Positions 22,257 to 32,656 of a stretch of DNA of 64,000 nt are shown here, piece by piece. Made by a program: the position numbers and the translations under genes. This DNA is from Ilex aquifolium (lineage: Eukaryota > Streptophyta > Magnoliopsida > Aquifoliales > Aquifoliaceae). The notes beneath the pieces are model-generated. The model saw only the letters and a list, made by a program, of their open reading frames with translations. It was not told the origin of the DNA and searched no databases. Where the stretch lies: positions 39,756,593 through 39,820,592 of the forward strand of contig OX637392.1 in assembly GCA_951799425.1 (NCBI GenBank), in the 5' to 3' direction. Position 1 is the stretch's first letter. Each line of letters opens with the position of its first letter.

Positions 22257-22758
22257 GGGGCTGAATTCTTACATTTCAGAGAATCCAGACACCAACACAA
22301 GACACAAAAGCCTTCACACCTTGCCTAGCCTTTCAACACCAAGTCTTCCTTTGTTACTTCCAACATACAAAATCAGCCCTTTAACCACTCAAAACCAGCC
22401 GGCCTCCAAGCTCCAAAGGAAGAATACCTTAGACAAAGATAGAGAGAAAAGAGAAAGGAATAGCCGGTGTGTGACACCCTTTCCGTATTTCTACATTTCT
22501 GTTGTAATCTTTCTATTCGGGCAGTTGAACTACCGCCACTTTTGTGTCTTGAATGATAATAAAGGTGGTTGTGTTTCAAGTGTTCTTTGTGAAAGAAGTT
22601 ATATTTTAATTTCTGTTGTAATGAATACTACCCGCACTTCTTGCTTTTCTATAGTAATGGAGTGTGAGTAGTCGGTTGTACCCTTCAAACTAGGGTAAAC
22701 ATATGTATAATATTGCTTAAGTGTTGGAAATGTTGATGTTGTATTTACATGTTTATAT

Positions 22759-23226
22759 GTTATATATATATTTATATATAGATTATATTAATAGACTGAC
22801 AGTCTAACAACCACGGTGTTCCTATTGGTATGGCTCTGCTTCCACTGGAATACTGAGGCTGTTTAACTGGCGGTTATGTAACCAGCTTTCCTAAGAAGTT
22901 GCTGGGTTATATTATATATGTTATATATATATTTATATATAGATTATATTAATAGACTGACAGTCTAACAACCACGGTGTTCCTATTGGTATGGCTCTGC
23001 TTCCACTGGAATACTGAGGCTGTTTAACTGGCGGTTATGTAACCAGCTTTCCTAAGAAGTTGTTGGGTTATATTATATATGTTATATATATATATAGACT
23101 ATATTAATAGACTGACAGTCTAACAACCACGGTGTTCCTATTGGTATGGCTCTGCTTCCACTGGAATACTGAGGCTGTTTAACTGGCGGTTATGTAACCA
23201 GCTTTCCTAAGAAGTTGCTGGGTTAT
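22759..23226 (+). repeat. 161-bp tandem repeat in Athila-like LTR
   Basis: Three units, each with an AT-rich start, the palindromic AGACTGACAGTCT and a GC-richer half ending CCTAAGAAGTTGCTGGG. The third unit has a shorter AT part. Partial copies of the last 25 bp recur at about 23380 and 23430. The array is present in the 3' LTR at 31578-32045. Confidence 0.9.
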
Positions 23227-23843
23227 GCTATACTACCACCAGTTCGCTTAAGACGCGGCTGCGTTATGGTTTATTATATAAACAAGTAACAATCATAACA
23301 TCAAGGGAATAACTCAAGTATTCCACTGGAATGACTTGTCCTTCTGGTTTGCTTGGGTTAATCAATTGAAGTGGATATAACCAGCTTTCCTAAGAAGTTG
23401 CTGAGTTATTATTTATACCACCAACTAGCCTAAGAAGCTGCTGTGTTATGATTTATATACATCAGACCTGCCGATTGACTTACCAGTAACATGAGAGTTA
23501 ATTGTTGTGAGGTAGCATTTCCAGTAACTTAAACAATACAAAGCATATGGATCCCTAAACTGAAGGGTATATTTTATATTCCTGTCATTACTCTGCTTTA
23601 TTTACGCACTTTATTTAATTCATCGTTATCACGCTAAGCTCACATCACAAGCTATCAAACGATATTCTGCTTCAAACAACACTTTTAATATTTTTATTTT
23701 ATTTTAAGTTTTAAATTACTAAACAACTCTCTGTGGGATCGATACTTGGACTTAAAACCGAGAAAACTACAATTTGACCACTTATACTTGGGTGTAATAT
23801 AATAATATAATTCAGACACACTAAAAAGTGCGAATCAAGTTTT

Positions 23844-23860
23844 TGGCGCCGTTGCCGGGG
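23844..23860 (+). other. Primer-binding site of Athila-like element (tRNA-Asp)
   Basis: TGGCGCCGTTGCCGGGG is complementary to the 3' end of plant tRNA-Asp and is the common primer site of Athila elements. Confidence 0.9.
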
Positions 23861-24006
23861 AGTTAAGGTAATTAAAAAAAAATAATAATAAAATAAAATA
23901 AAATATAAAATATAAAATTATAATTAAAATAATATTTATAAAAAAAAAAAAAAAAAATTTATTTGTTTGTTTGTTATATATGTTTATAGTTTGTTATTTT
24001 TAGTCT

Positions 24007-25095
24007 ATGTCTGTTCATTCATCAGTAGGTTCTGTAAATCAGTCAACTCCTTCATCTTCCTCATCTTCTTCATCTGCATCTACACAAGAATCAGTTAACT
24101 TAAGTATGGCTCAAAATGTACCTAGGGAGGAAGAGGCTAGAGAACAGGAAATAGTTCAAAATACTAGACCGTTAAGAGAATATTTACATCCTACTAGAAC
24201 TAATGTTCCATCATGTTTTGTTTTTCCAACAGACGCTCCAAATATTAATATCAAGCCAGGAACAATACAACTACTACCACAGTTCCATGGTTTGGAAGAT
24301 GAAAATCCTTATGTTCATATGAAAGAATTTGAAGAAGTCTGTGGAACTTTGCAAGATAGTTCTGAAATGATTAAATTAAAACTTTTTCCTTTTTCGTTAA
24401 AAGATAAAGCTAAACTATGGCTTAACTCTTTAAGAGCAAATTCTATCACAAATTGGCAAGCTTTACAAACTGAGTTCTTTAAAAAGTTTTTTCCTGTGCA
24501 TCGTACTAATGCACTAAGACGTAAAATAATGAATTTTGTTGTAAAGGAAAAAGAAACTTTTTATCAATGTTGGGAAAGATTTAAAGATCTTCTCCAAGCT
24601 TGTCCACATCATGCATTTGAAAACTGGACTTTAGTTGGTTTCTTTTATGATGCTCTTCCATCTGCAATGAGACAATTTGTTGAAATGATGGCTCAAGGAG
24701 AATTTATGAGTAAAAATCCTGAAGAAGCATTTCAATTTTTTGATACTATTTCGGAGAGTTCCCAGATGTGGGACTCAACTTCTTCAAACATTGTGGAAAA
24801 TAGGCCATCTATATCTGAAAAAGGGAAATATGTTTTAAAAGACGATGATGATTTAAGAGCTAAAATGGCTAATTTATCTCGAAAATTAGAAGCCTTAGAA
24901 ATGAAAAAACTTAAACAAGTATCTGTTGTAACCTCTACTGATCAAGTGTGTGAAATTTGTGCGTTGTCAGGACATCCTGCTGGGGAATGTCCAACTATAC
25001 CTGCCTTTAAAGAAGTTTTAATTGAACAATCAAATGCTGTTCCAACTTATAATAAACCATATTCAAATCCATATTCTGAAACTTACAATCTATGA
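24007..25095 (+). CDS. Gag protein of Athila-like element (to first stop)
   Basis: 362 residues with a serine-rich N-terminus, the gag core in the first two thirds and a CCHC zinc knuckle near the C-terminus. As read up to the TGA it would still be a complete capsid-nucleocapsid protein. The start ATG is the first in a frame that opens about 170 bp after the primer site. It could be made without readthrough, so the element may supply its own gag. Confidence 0.8.
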   Translation: MSVHSSVGSVNQSTPSSSSSSSSASTQESVNLSMAQNVPREEEAREQEIVQNTRPLREYLHPTRTNVPSCFVFPTDAPNINIKPGTIQLLPQFHGLEDENPYVHMKEFEEVCGTLQDSSEMIKLKLFPFSLKDKAKLWLNSLRANSITNWQALQTEFFKKFFPVHRTNALRRKIMNFVVKEKETFYQCWERFKDLLQACPHHAFENWTLVGFFYDALPSAMRQFVEMMAQGEFMSKNPEEAFQFFDTISESSQMWDSTSSNIVENRPSISEKGKYVLKDDDDLRAKMANLSRKLEALEMKKLKQVSVVTSTDQVCEICALSGHPAGECPTIPAFKEVLIEQSNAVPTYNKPYSNPYSETYNL

Positions 25096-26730
25096 TGGAG
25101 AAATCATCCGAATTTTAGTTGGAGAAATACACAACCTACAAATCAAACACAAGGTCCACCACAGCCACAAAATCAACAACAGTACCAACCTTATCAACCT
25201 CCTCAAAGAAGAACTATGGAAGACACTATGAATCAATTTATTCAGAGTCAAATGAATTTTAATACTCAAACAACTCAAGCATTTAATGATTTTAAAGCTC
25301 AAACTTCCCAGAGTATTGAAGATATCAAGAGTCATCTTGCTAAGTTGACTCAGTCCTTAAGTATTACAGAAAAAGGAAAATTTCCTTCTCAACCTAAACC
25401 TCCACAAAGTCAGAGTCATGTTAATTTTGTATCCTCTGAACCTTCGTCAAATCAAGTACAAGCAATTACAACACTAAGAAGTGGTAAGGTAATTGATAAA
25501 ACCATCAAACCTAACATTTCAAAGAAAATACGTGAGTCAATTCCTGTAAACGAACCACTTGAATCTGAACCTTTAATCAAAAAGCAACCAGGAGTACAAA
25601 ATGAAAAAGATCCGCCATGTCCTATCCCTTTACCTTTCCCTCAAAGAGTCAAGCAACTTCAAACTGAAAAAGATCAATCTGATATTCTCGAGCTATTTAA
25701 ACAGGTAAAGATTAATATTCCATTATTAGATGCAATAAAAAGAGTTCCAGTTTATGCTAAATTCCTAAAAGATCTTTGCACAATAAAAAGAAGAACTAAT
25801 GTACCAAAGAAAGCATTCGCAACTGAGCAAGTCAATATAATACAACATGATACACTTCTTAAGTACAAAGATCCGGGTAGTCCTACAGTTTCATGTCTTA
25901 TTGGAAATTTTCAAATTGAACAAGCTCTGTTAGATCTTGGATCCAGTTGTAATTTAATGCCATATTCAGTCTATACACAACTAGGACTAAGTGAGTTAAA
26001 ACCTTCTAATATTAAATTACAATTAGCAGACCGATCAGTGAAAATTCCAAGAGGAATTGTGGAAGATGTTATTATCCAAGTGGATCAATTCTATTTTCCA
26101 GCAGATTTTATTGTTATAGATACGGAACCAAGTTGTCAGATGTATGCCTCTCAATACATACCTCTTATTTTAGGTCGACCATTCCTAGCTACATCAAATG
26201 CATTGATTAACTGTAGGAATGGAGTCATGAAACTTTCATTCGGAAATATGACTTTGGAATTAAATGTTTTTAAAAGTGCAAAACGGCCTAGAGAAGAAGA
26301 AGAAATAGAAGAAGTAAATTGTGTGGAGACATTAACTCAAAGTTTTTTTGAAAAGAACTTTCTAGAAAAATAGTTATTTGCATTGGAATCAATACCTGAT
26401 ACTGAATCTGAAATTGCATCTATAAAAAATCTACAATGTGAAGAATTATTACCAAAGCTTGTAGAATCAAATGTCAAAGTTCTTAAAAAAGAATTAAAAC
26501 CTCTTCCAACCAATTTAAAATATGTTTTTTTTGGAGAAGATGAAATCGATAAGATTGCAGAGGAGAAAGTTAACACCTCTTCTTATTCTAACCCTCTACA
26601 AGTCTGTTTAATTAATTATATTGTTGATAGTGGAAATCCTGAGGTACAATTTTATACTGATTTGTTAAATTCTTCGCCGAAGGTATCAGGGAATGTAAGA
26701 AACTCTACTTGGGAACTTAAGCCCGATTGA
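24007..26730 (+). pseudogene. Athila-type gag-protease frame with two in-frame stops
   Basis: One reading frame of 908 codons runs through gag, protease and a linker, broken by TGA at 25093-25095 and TAG at 26371-26373. The first part is gag: the capsid-like core contains FHGLEDENPYVHMKEFEE and KLWLNSLRANSITNWQ, and a zinc knuckle CEICALSGHPAGEC lies near residues 317-330. After the TGA comes WRNHPNFSW, a motif typical of Athila gag, so the stop replaces a sense codon. The protease part contains LLDLGSSCNLMPYSVY and PLILGRPFLATSNALI; the active-site triplet DLG replaces the usual DSG or DTG, as often in Athila-like elements. The linker ELKPLPTNLKYVFFGED normally leads into reverse transcriptase, which is absent here. 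The frame ends WELKPD. Confidence 0.85.
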
Positions 26731-27102
26731 TCTATCCTCTAATGCACTTCTTGTATATAATAGTTAGAATTTTCTTTCTTTTGTGTTTTTATGTCTTTTG
26801 TATAGTTTATTTGTTTGTTTTTTTTATTAGAATTTTATATTATAAATATCTCTCGCTGCAAGACCTAATTAGTAATTTTCTATTTTCATCTTCTATAATG
26901 AGGATAATATTTAATTTAAATTGGGGAGATAGGCGTGTGAGTTTACTTTATGAGTTTAAAATAGTAATTTTGAGTTAAAAATTTTGTTCGTCTTTGTGAA
27001 TGGCAGACGTTAAAGAACCAGATAGGGAGTCAATTTTAAATAATTTCTTAAGTCATTTTTATATTTTATAAAAAAAAAAAAAAAAAAAAAAATTTTGAAA
27101 AA
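26731..27102 (+). other. Non-coding stretch after the Athila gag-protease frame
   Basis: AT-rich, with a run of about 24 A near 27070. Reverse transcriptase would be expected here but no motif is seen. Confidence 0.6.
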
Positions 27103-27493
27103 TGGACGAAAAATTATTTTGGTTGAGTTTAATTTTATTACGTCAATTTCCAAAAGATATACATACATTGATCATGCAAAAAGCTAAATCTGTTCGAAAT
27201 TTAGAAATCTTTGAAAACCAAGCACGACCCCTATGTGGAAAAAGCGCATATGCTAAAATCGTCTCTGTGCTTGTGTAAAATGTGGTCGTACAAAACATCT
27301 AAGACAGTATAATAAGTGTGCGGAACCAATTTCAGGTCGATCGTTAGATCGTTTACGGTGGATTAGGGATGGGCAGAGCAAGGATTACCCTGAAACGCCA
27401 TCCTATTCCGACCCGATGCTAAACAGATACGTGAGATCTGAAATTAACCGTGTCACTAATGTTACTGAACTAGATAGTTCTGATATAGACTAG
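27103..27493 (+). pseudogene. Unrecognised gag-like remnant with a zinc-knuckle-like motif
   Basis: A frame starting MDEKLFWLSLILLRQFPKDI runs about 60 codons to a stop. One base shifted, the sequence reads CVKCGRTKHLRQYNKCAEP and then RSLDRLRWIRDGQ up to SSDID. The CX2CX4HX6C pattern resembles a zinc knuckle with two extra residues. It is not part of the gag frame above and its source is unknown; it may be a piece of another retroelement captured by the Athila-like element. Confidence 0.4.
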
Positions 27494-27771
27494 ATATGAT
27501 CAATGAAATGTATAGCTTTTTGGGAATATATGTATAGTTGTAAATAAATATAAATAGCTATTAGATTAAATAGGAAATCCGTAAATAAGAAATAAGAAAT
27601 AATAAAATAAAAACACCACAGTCCTGAAGAAAAAAAAGAGTGGTTAGTAAAATTTTGTAGAATAAAGCTATATTTAATGTTGTAAATTGCAGGACTTGAC
27701 AGGAAAAAGAACACCAGTGTAGAACAACAAGGAAATAACCTGCAATTACAAACCAAGAACCAGTCGAAAAG

Positions 27772-28878
27772 ATGAATCAAAGACCACAAACAAGAAGATC
27801 TGCAAGCCATGCACGAGAGAATCAATCTTCGCAATCCGAGACATCTCCACAACAACCTCAACCAGGAAACAACTTTAATGAGGTGATGTTTGAAAATTTG
27901 GAACAACGAATCTGGTATGATACGAACTACCTAACTAAAAATATTATTTCTGAAAGGGTAGTAATATATGAAGATTTTGAAAACATAAGACAAATTCTCC
28001 ATGAAAGAGGATGGCTACAATATGTTAGGTTATCTGTTCCTGCATATGACTGTTTAGTTCGGGAGTTCTACAGTAATGCTGAAATTAAAGGAAAAAGACT
28101 ACTGCGTATATTTGTTCGGGGAATAGTTTTTCAAGTTACACCAGACACTATAGCCGAATTCTTTCGGCCCATGCAAAGACAACCCCAACCACAATATCCT
28201 TACACCGAGCTACCTAGTTTGACTGAAGTAGGAAGAGAATTGACAGGAAATCCAGAATTTATTTGGGGACGCCCAAATAGTTACATTAAACAAGGAAGCC
28301 TGACAAATAAGTATCGCATCCTAAATATGATAACAGTGTACAATTTGCTACCACGAGCCGTAAAATATCAAATTTTTATTGACCATGCTTATTTCCTATA
28401 TGCATTCGGAATGGGACACACAATTGACCTTCCAAACTTGATCTTAGACCAAATGATAATTGCTGTGGATAATAGGAAGCTCACACTCCCGTATGCAATG
28501 TTAGTCTCTCAGATATGCAGGAATGCAGGCGTGATCATTAGTCCAACATGGAAAATAGTGGAGCGTCTTGCACCAGTGGACAAAACTTCGTTAAAGAAGA
28601 GTCATGGAGGAAAAAGAGGAAACCAACAAGGAATATCTTCATCACATGAAGAGGAACCATTTGAAGAACCAGGTTGGATATCTGAAGAGTACATACCACA
28701 AGAACAACAGCCACAAGAAAATCAACCATACATCCCCAGGGATGACCGCACTGATAGACAGGTCTTGTTAGAAGTAGAGACCAGCATTATTCAGATCAAT
28801 CGACGCATGGATGAATATAAAGTTGAGCTGTGGCAGTTGATTCAAGACCATTCCAGAGGAGAATCTTCTAACTCTTAA
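27772..28878 (+). CDS. Athila-type second ORF (plant transposon protein family)
   Basis: A complete 368-residue frame without stops. After a glutamine-rich N-terminus come VREFYSNAEIKGKRLLRIFV, ITVYNLLPRAVKYQIFIDHA and YAFGMGHTIDLPNLILDQMI. These are features of the protein often annotated as a putative plant transposon protein, found between pol and the 3' LTR of Athila elements; its function is not known. The C-terminus is rich in glutamine, proline and charged residues with a short coiled-coil-like end. No signal peptide or clear membrane segment is seen, so an envelope role is not supported by this copy. Intactness in an element that has lost polymerase is notable. Confidence 0.75.
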   Translation: MNQRPQTRRSASHARENQSSQSETSPQQPQPGNNFNEVMFENLEQRIWYDTNYLTKNIISERVVIYEDFENIRQILHERGWLQYVRLSVPAYDCLVREFYSNAEIKGKRLLRIFVRGIVFQVTPDTIAEFFRPMQRQPQPQYPYTELPSLTEVGRELTGNPEFIWGRPNSYIKQGSLTNKYRILNMITVYNLLPRAVKYQIFIDHAYFLYAFGMGHTIDLPNLILDQMIIAVDNRKLTLPYAMLVSQICRNAGVIISPTWKIVERLAPVDKTSLKKSHGGKRGNQQGISSSHEEEPFEEPGWISEEYIPQEQQPQENQPYIPRDDRTDRQVLLEVETSIIQINRRMDEYKVELWQLIQDHSRGESSNS

Positions 28879-30628
28879 ATCGACTGGAGATTTTACAAAC
28901 AAATTTTACTTTCTTTCACTCAGCCTTTACATTATGTGCTTTTAGTTTATGCAATTTACTTTATGTTTTTAAACATGCTGTGTGTTTTAATTTATGTTGT
29001 GTTAAAAAAATAAAATAAAAAAAAATAAAAAAAAATAAAATTTTAGTTAGGAGATGTATTTCATATAATTTACAGTTAAAATAGGTTAGTATTCCTATGC
29101 TTTGTGAAAATAACCTCAATCTGATCACGCGGGATTTACATATTGTAGTTATATATTATCTTAATATTTTTGTTAAAACTTACTTTTACAAGCACAAATA
29201 GATTTCTTTTATTTCAGAAACCTTGTGAAATATTACACTCTTTGCATATATAGTGGAGATGTATAACCAATTGCAGAATTTGAGCTAATCTCCCTTGGAG
29301 AGATATTCTACATCTACTCAAGTAAACATCTTCGATTCTACAGTAAACTTTCTTTGAATAATCTCATTAATTTTGTTTTGATTAGCACTCGTTAGACTAT
29401 ATTACTTGCATTATCCTTGAAATTCTTTTTTATAGGAATGATACAAATGAATAATTTCTGGAAAATGATCTTAGGCCATGTTTGATTAATTTTGAGCCTT
29501 AACCATTTCTTTTACAAAATTATATCATTAGTCAGCCATGTTTGAGCCTAAAATAATATAAATTCTTTTCATGAAACCAGAAAAGTACCCGAGCCAGATA
29601 AAAATATATTAAACTTACCTGTGCTACATAATTTTCTTGCACCCTCTTTTAAATCAACAGGATACAGAAAAGTGAGATGGAGCATAAAATGCACTCACCA
29701 AATGAAAAAAAAAAAAAGGGGCATGTGTTGAAGAAAACGAGATGGAGCGTAAAACTCACTCGTTCAAGAAAAAGTGAGATGGAGCATAAAATGCACTCAC
29801 CAAATGAAAAAAAAAAAAAAAAGAGAGAGAGCCAAGAAAGTGAAAAATTGAAAGAATAAAGAAATAAAGTTTTAAGAGGTGTGCCAAAAGGTAGCTTTTG
29901 AACCCCAAAGACGTCGTTTCTTAAACCCTAAACCCAATGGCCACAATACAACCTAATGAAAGTCCTTTTTGATTCCAGAAGTCATGCAATTGTATTTGTC
30001 CTATCTATCTATAAAAGGAGAATGTTAATAATATAGCTAATATAGTGTTGATATCCTATCATGAGATTATGTCAAATTCCAAATTTTATTCAAATATCCG
30101 TTGATTCAAATATATTACATGTGAAATTATTTACTTTGTTTACAATAATCTAATCACATGTAATTACTAAGAGAATAGTCACCATAACGTATATGAATTC
30201 TTTGCTGAGTGTATTTCCGGAAAGGATTGACATCGAGACTACCAGAAAAGAGGGTAATATTTCTTGAATAAGTTGTGAAACAAAAGAAATCAACACACAC
30301 ACACAAGTTTTTGTAAAATATATAGATAATATTATAACTAACATGTGTTACTCTTATAGTGATCAGAAAAGGAAGTCTTTCAGAAAAACAAAAGGAATAT
30401 TGATTTATTTTTGTGAAAAATATGAATAATAAACTCCTAACTACTGAAGTTTGCAGGTAACTTCACTGAAAACCTTCACGAGACAAAACTCGTCCACTAG
30501 GGATCACCTAGGGGTTTAACGGCTTGTTGCATATGCTAAATGCAATCGTGAAAAGATCTACGAAAATGATTTTACTCCTGTTTATGATGTATTATAGTTT
30601 ATGTTTACTAGGGACTAGTAAAGTTTAA
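28879..30628 (+). other. Non-coding 3' region of Athila-like element
   Basis: About 1.75 kb, AT-rich. A short direct repeat with GAGATGGAGCATAAAATGCA and A-runs lies at 29660-29830. No frame is convincing. Confidence 0.6.
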
Positions 30629-30639
30629 GTTGGGGGGTG
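30629..30639 (+). other. Polypurine tract of Athila-like element
   Basis: GTTGGGGGGTG directly precedes the 3' LTR start TGATTAACCC. Confidence 0.8.
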
Positions 30640-32656
30640 TGATTAACCCTAAATTGTGTGTAAATTAAAATGATAAGTACTCACTTTTGTAAAAATGAAA
30701 CAACTAAATATTATGAATTATGTTTTGGGTGTGAATTACAGTTTTTAATAACTTATTGCAGGGTCAAATGCAGAAATACTGGAAAGTACAAGACAATTTT
30801 GCAAAGCTGGAAATAACGAAGGACTAAAGTGCAATAAAGAAACTTGGACCAATGGGATCATGACACTTGGACCAATAAGAAAAAGACATGTGTACCAATG
30901 GAAGCAAGACAAGTGGCAGCCCAAGACGGTGACACCTAGCATCACTGCAAAGCACAACCTTCTGGAAGGTTGCGAAGTGGCAGCTCCGGACGGCGACACC
31001 TAACCCTACTGCAAGACATAACCTTCCTAAAGGGTTGATGACCTTCCTAAAGCCCCCCCTCCTCCTCTATAAATAGGGGCTGAATTCTTACATTTCAGAG
31101 AATCCAGACACCAACACAAGACACAAAAGCCTTCACACCTTGCCTAGCCTTTCAACACCAAGTCTTCCTTTGTTACTTCCAACATACAAAATCAGCCCTT
31201 TAACCACTCAAAACCAGCCGGCCTCCAAGCTCCAAAGGAAGAATACCTTAGACAAAGATAGAGAGAAAAGAGAAAGGAATAGCCGGTGTGTGACACCCTT
31301 TCCGTATTTCTACATTTCTGTTGTAATCTTTCTATTCGGGCAGTTGAACTACCGCCACTTTTGTGTCTTGAATGATAATAAAGGTGGTTGTGTTTCAAGT
31401 GTTCTTTGTGAAAGAAGTTATATTTTAATTTCTGTTGTAATGAATACTACCCGCACTTCTTGCTTTTCTATAGTAATGGAGTGTGAGTAGTCGGTTATAC
31501 CCTTCAAACTAGGGTAAACATATGTATAATATTGCTTAAGTGTTGGAAATGTTGATGTTGTATTTACATGTTTATATGTTATATATATATTTATATATAG
31601 ATTATATTAATAGACTGACAGTCTAACAACCACGGTGTTCCTATTGGTATGGCTCTGCTTCCACTGGAATACTGAGGCTGTTTAACTGGCGGTTATGTAA
31701 CCAGCTTTCCTAAGAAGTTGTTGGGTTATATTATATATGTTATATATATATTTATATATAGATTATATTAATAGACTGACAGTCTAACAACCACGGTGTT
31801 CCTATTGGTATGGCTCTGCTTCCACTGGAATACTGAGGCTGTTTAACTGGCGGTTATGTAACCAGCTTTCCTAAGAAGTTGTTGGGTTATATTATATATG
31901 TTATATATATATATAGACTATATTAATAGACTGACAGTCTAACAACCACGGTGTTCCTATTGGTATGGCTCTGCTTCCACTGGAATACTGAGGCTGTTTA
32001 ACTGGCGGTTATGTAACCAGCTTTCCTAAGAAGTTGCTGGGTTATGCTATACTACCACCAGTTCGCTTAAGACGCGGCTGCGTTATGGTTTATTATATAA
32101 ACAAGTAACAATCATAACATCAAGGGAATAACTCAAGTATTCCACTGGAATGACTTGTCCTTCTGGTTTGCTTGGGTTAATCAATTGAAGTGGATATAAC
32201 CAGCTTTCCTAAGAAGTTGCTGAGTTATTATTTATACCACTAACTAGCCTAAGAAGCTGCTGTGTTATGATTTATATACATCAGACCTGCCGATTGACTT
32301 ACCAGTAACATGGGAGTTAATTGTTGTGAGGTAGCATTTCCAGTAACTTAAACAATACAAAGCATATGGATCCCTAAACTGAAGGGTATATTTTATATTC
32401 CTGTCATTACTCTGCTTTATTTACGCACTTTATTTAATTCATCGTTATCACGCTAAGCTCACATCACAAGCTATCAAACGATATTCTGCTTCAAACAACA
32501 CCTTTAATATTTTTATTTTATTTTAAGTTTTAAATTACTAAACAACTCTCTGTGGGATCGATACTTGGACTTAAAACCGAGAAAACTACAATTTGACCAC
32601 TTATACTTGGGTGTAATATAATAATATAATTCAGACACACTAAAAAGTGTGAATCA
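30640..32656 (+). repeat. 3' LTR of the Athila-like element (2017 bp)
   Basis: Same length as the 5' LTR, with about seven substitutions seen by eye and no indel. It ends GTGTGAATCA, next to the target duplication GGAAG. Confidence 0.95.

Larger units (their letters stand above)
21821..23837 (+). repeat. 5' LTR of the Athila-like element (2017 bp)
   Basis: Starts TGATTAACCC and ends GTGCGAATCA. A TATAAATA box is at 22249-22256. A 161-bp segment is repeated three times at 22759-23226. Confidence 0.95.
21821..32656 (+). mobile_element. Athila-like gypsy element lacking reverse transcriptase and integrase
   Basis: Target duplications GGAAG lie at 21816-21820 and 32657-32661. Two LTRs of 2017 bp differ at about seven positions. 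A tRNA-Asp primer site, a gag-protease frame, a second ORF typical of Athila elements and a purine tract are in order. The interior of 6.8 kb holds no RT, RNase H or integrase motif; after the protease a short linker leads into non-coding sequence. The element is therefore non-autonomous but recently mobile. Confidence 0.95.

Noticed and set aside
21926-22671. Frames in the Athila LTR (84 and 116 codons)
   Set aside because: They repeat identically in the other LTR and have no domain; they fall in U3 and around the TATA box.
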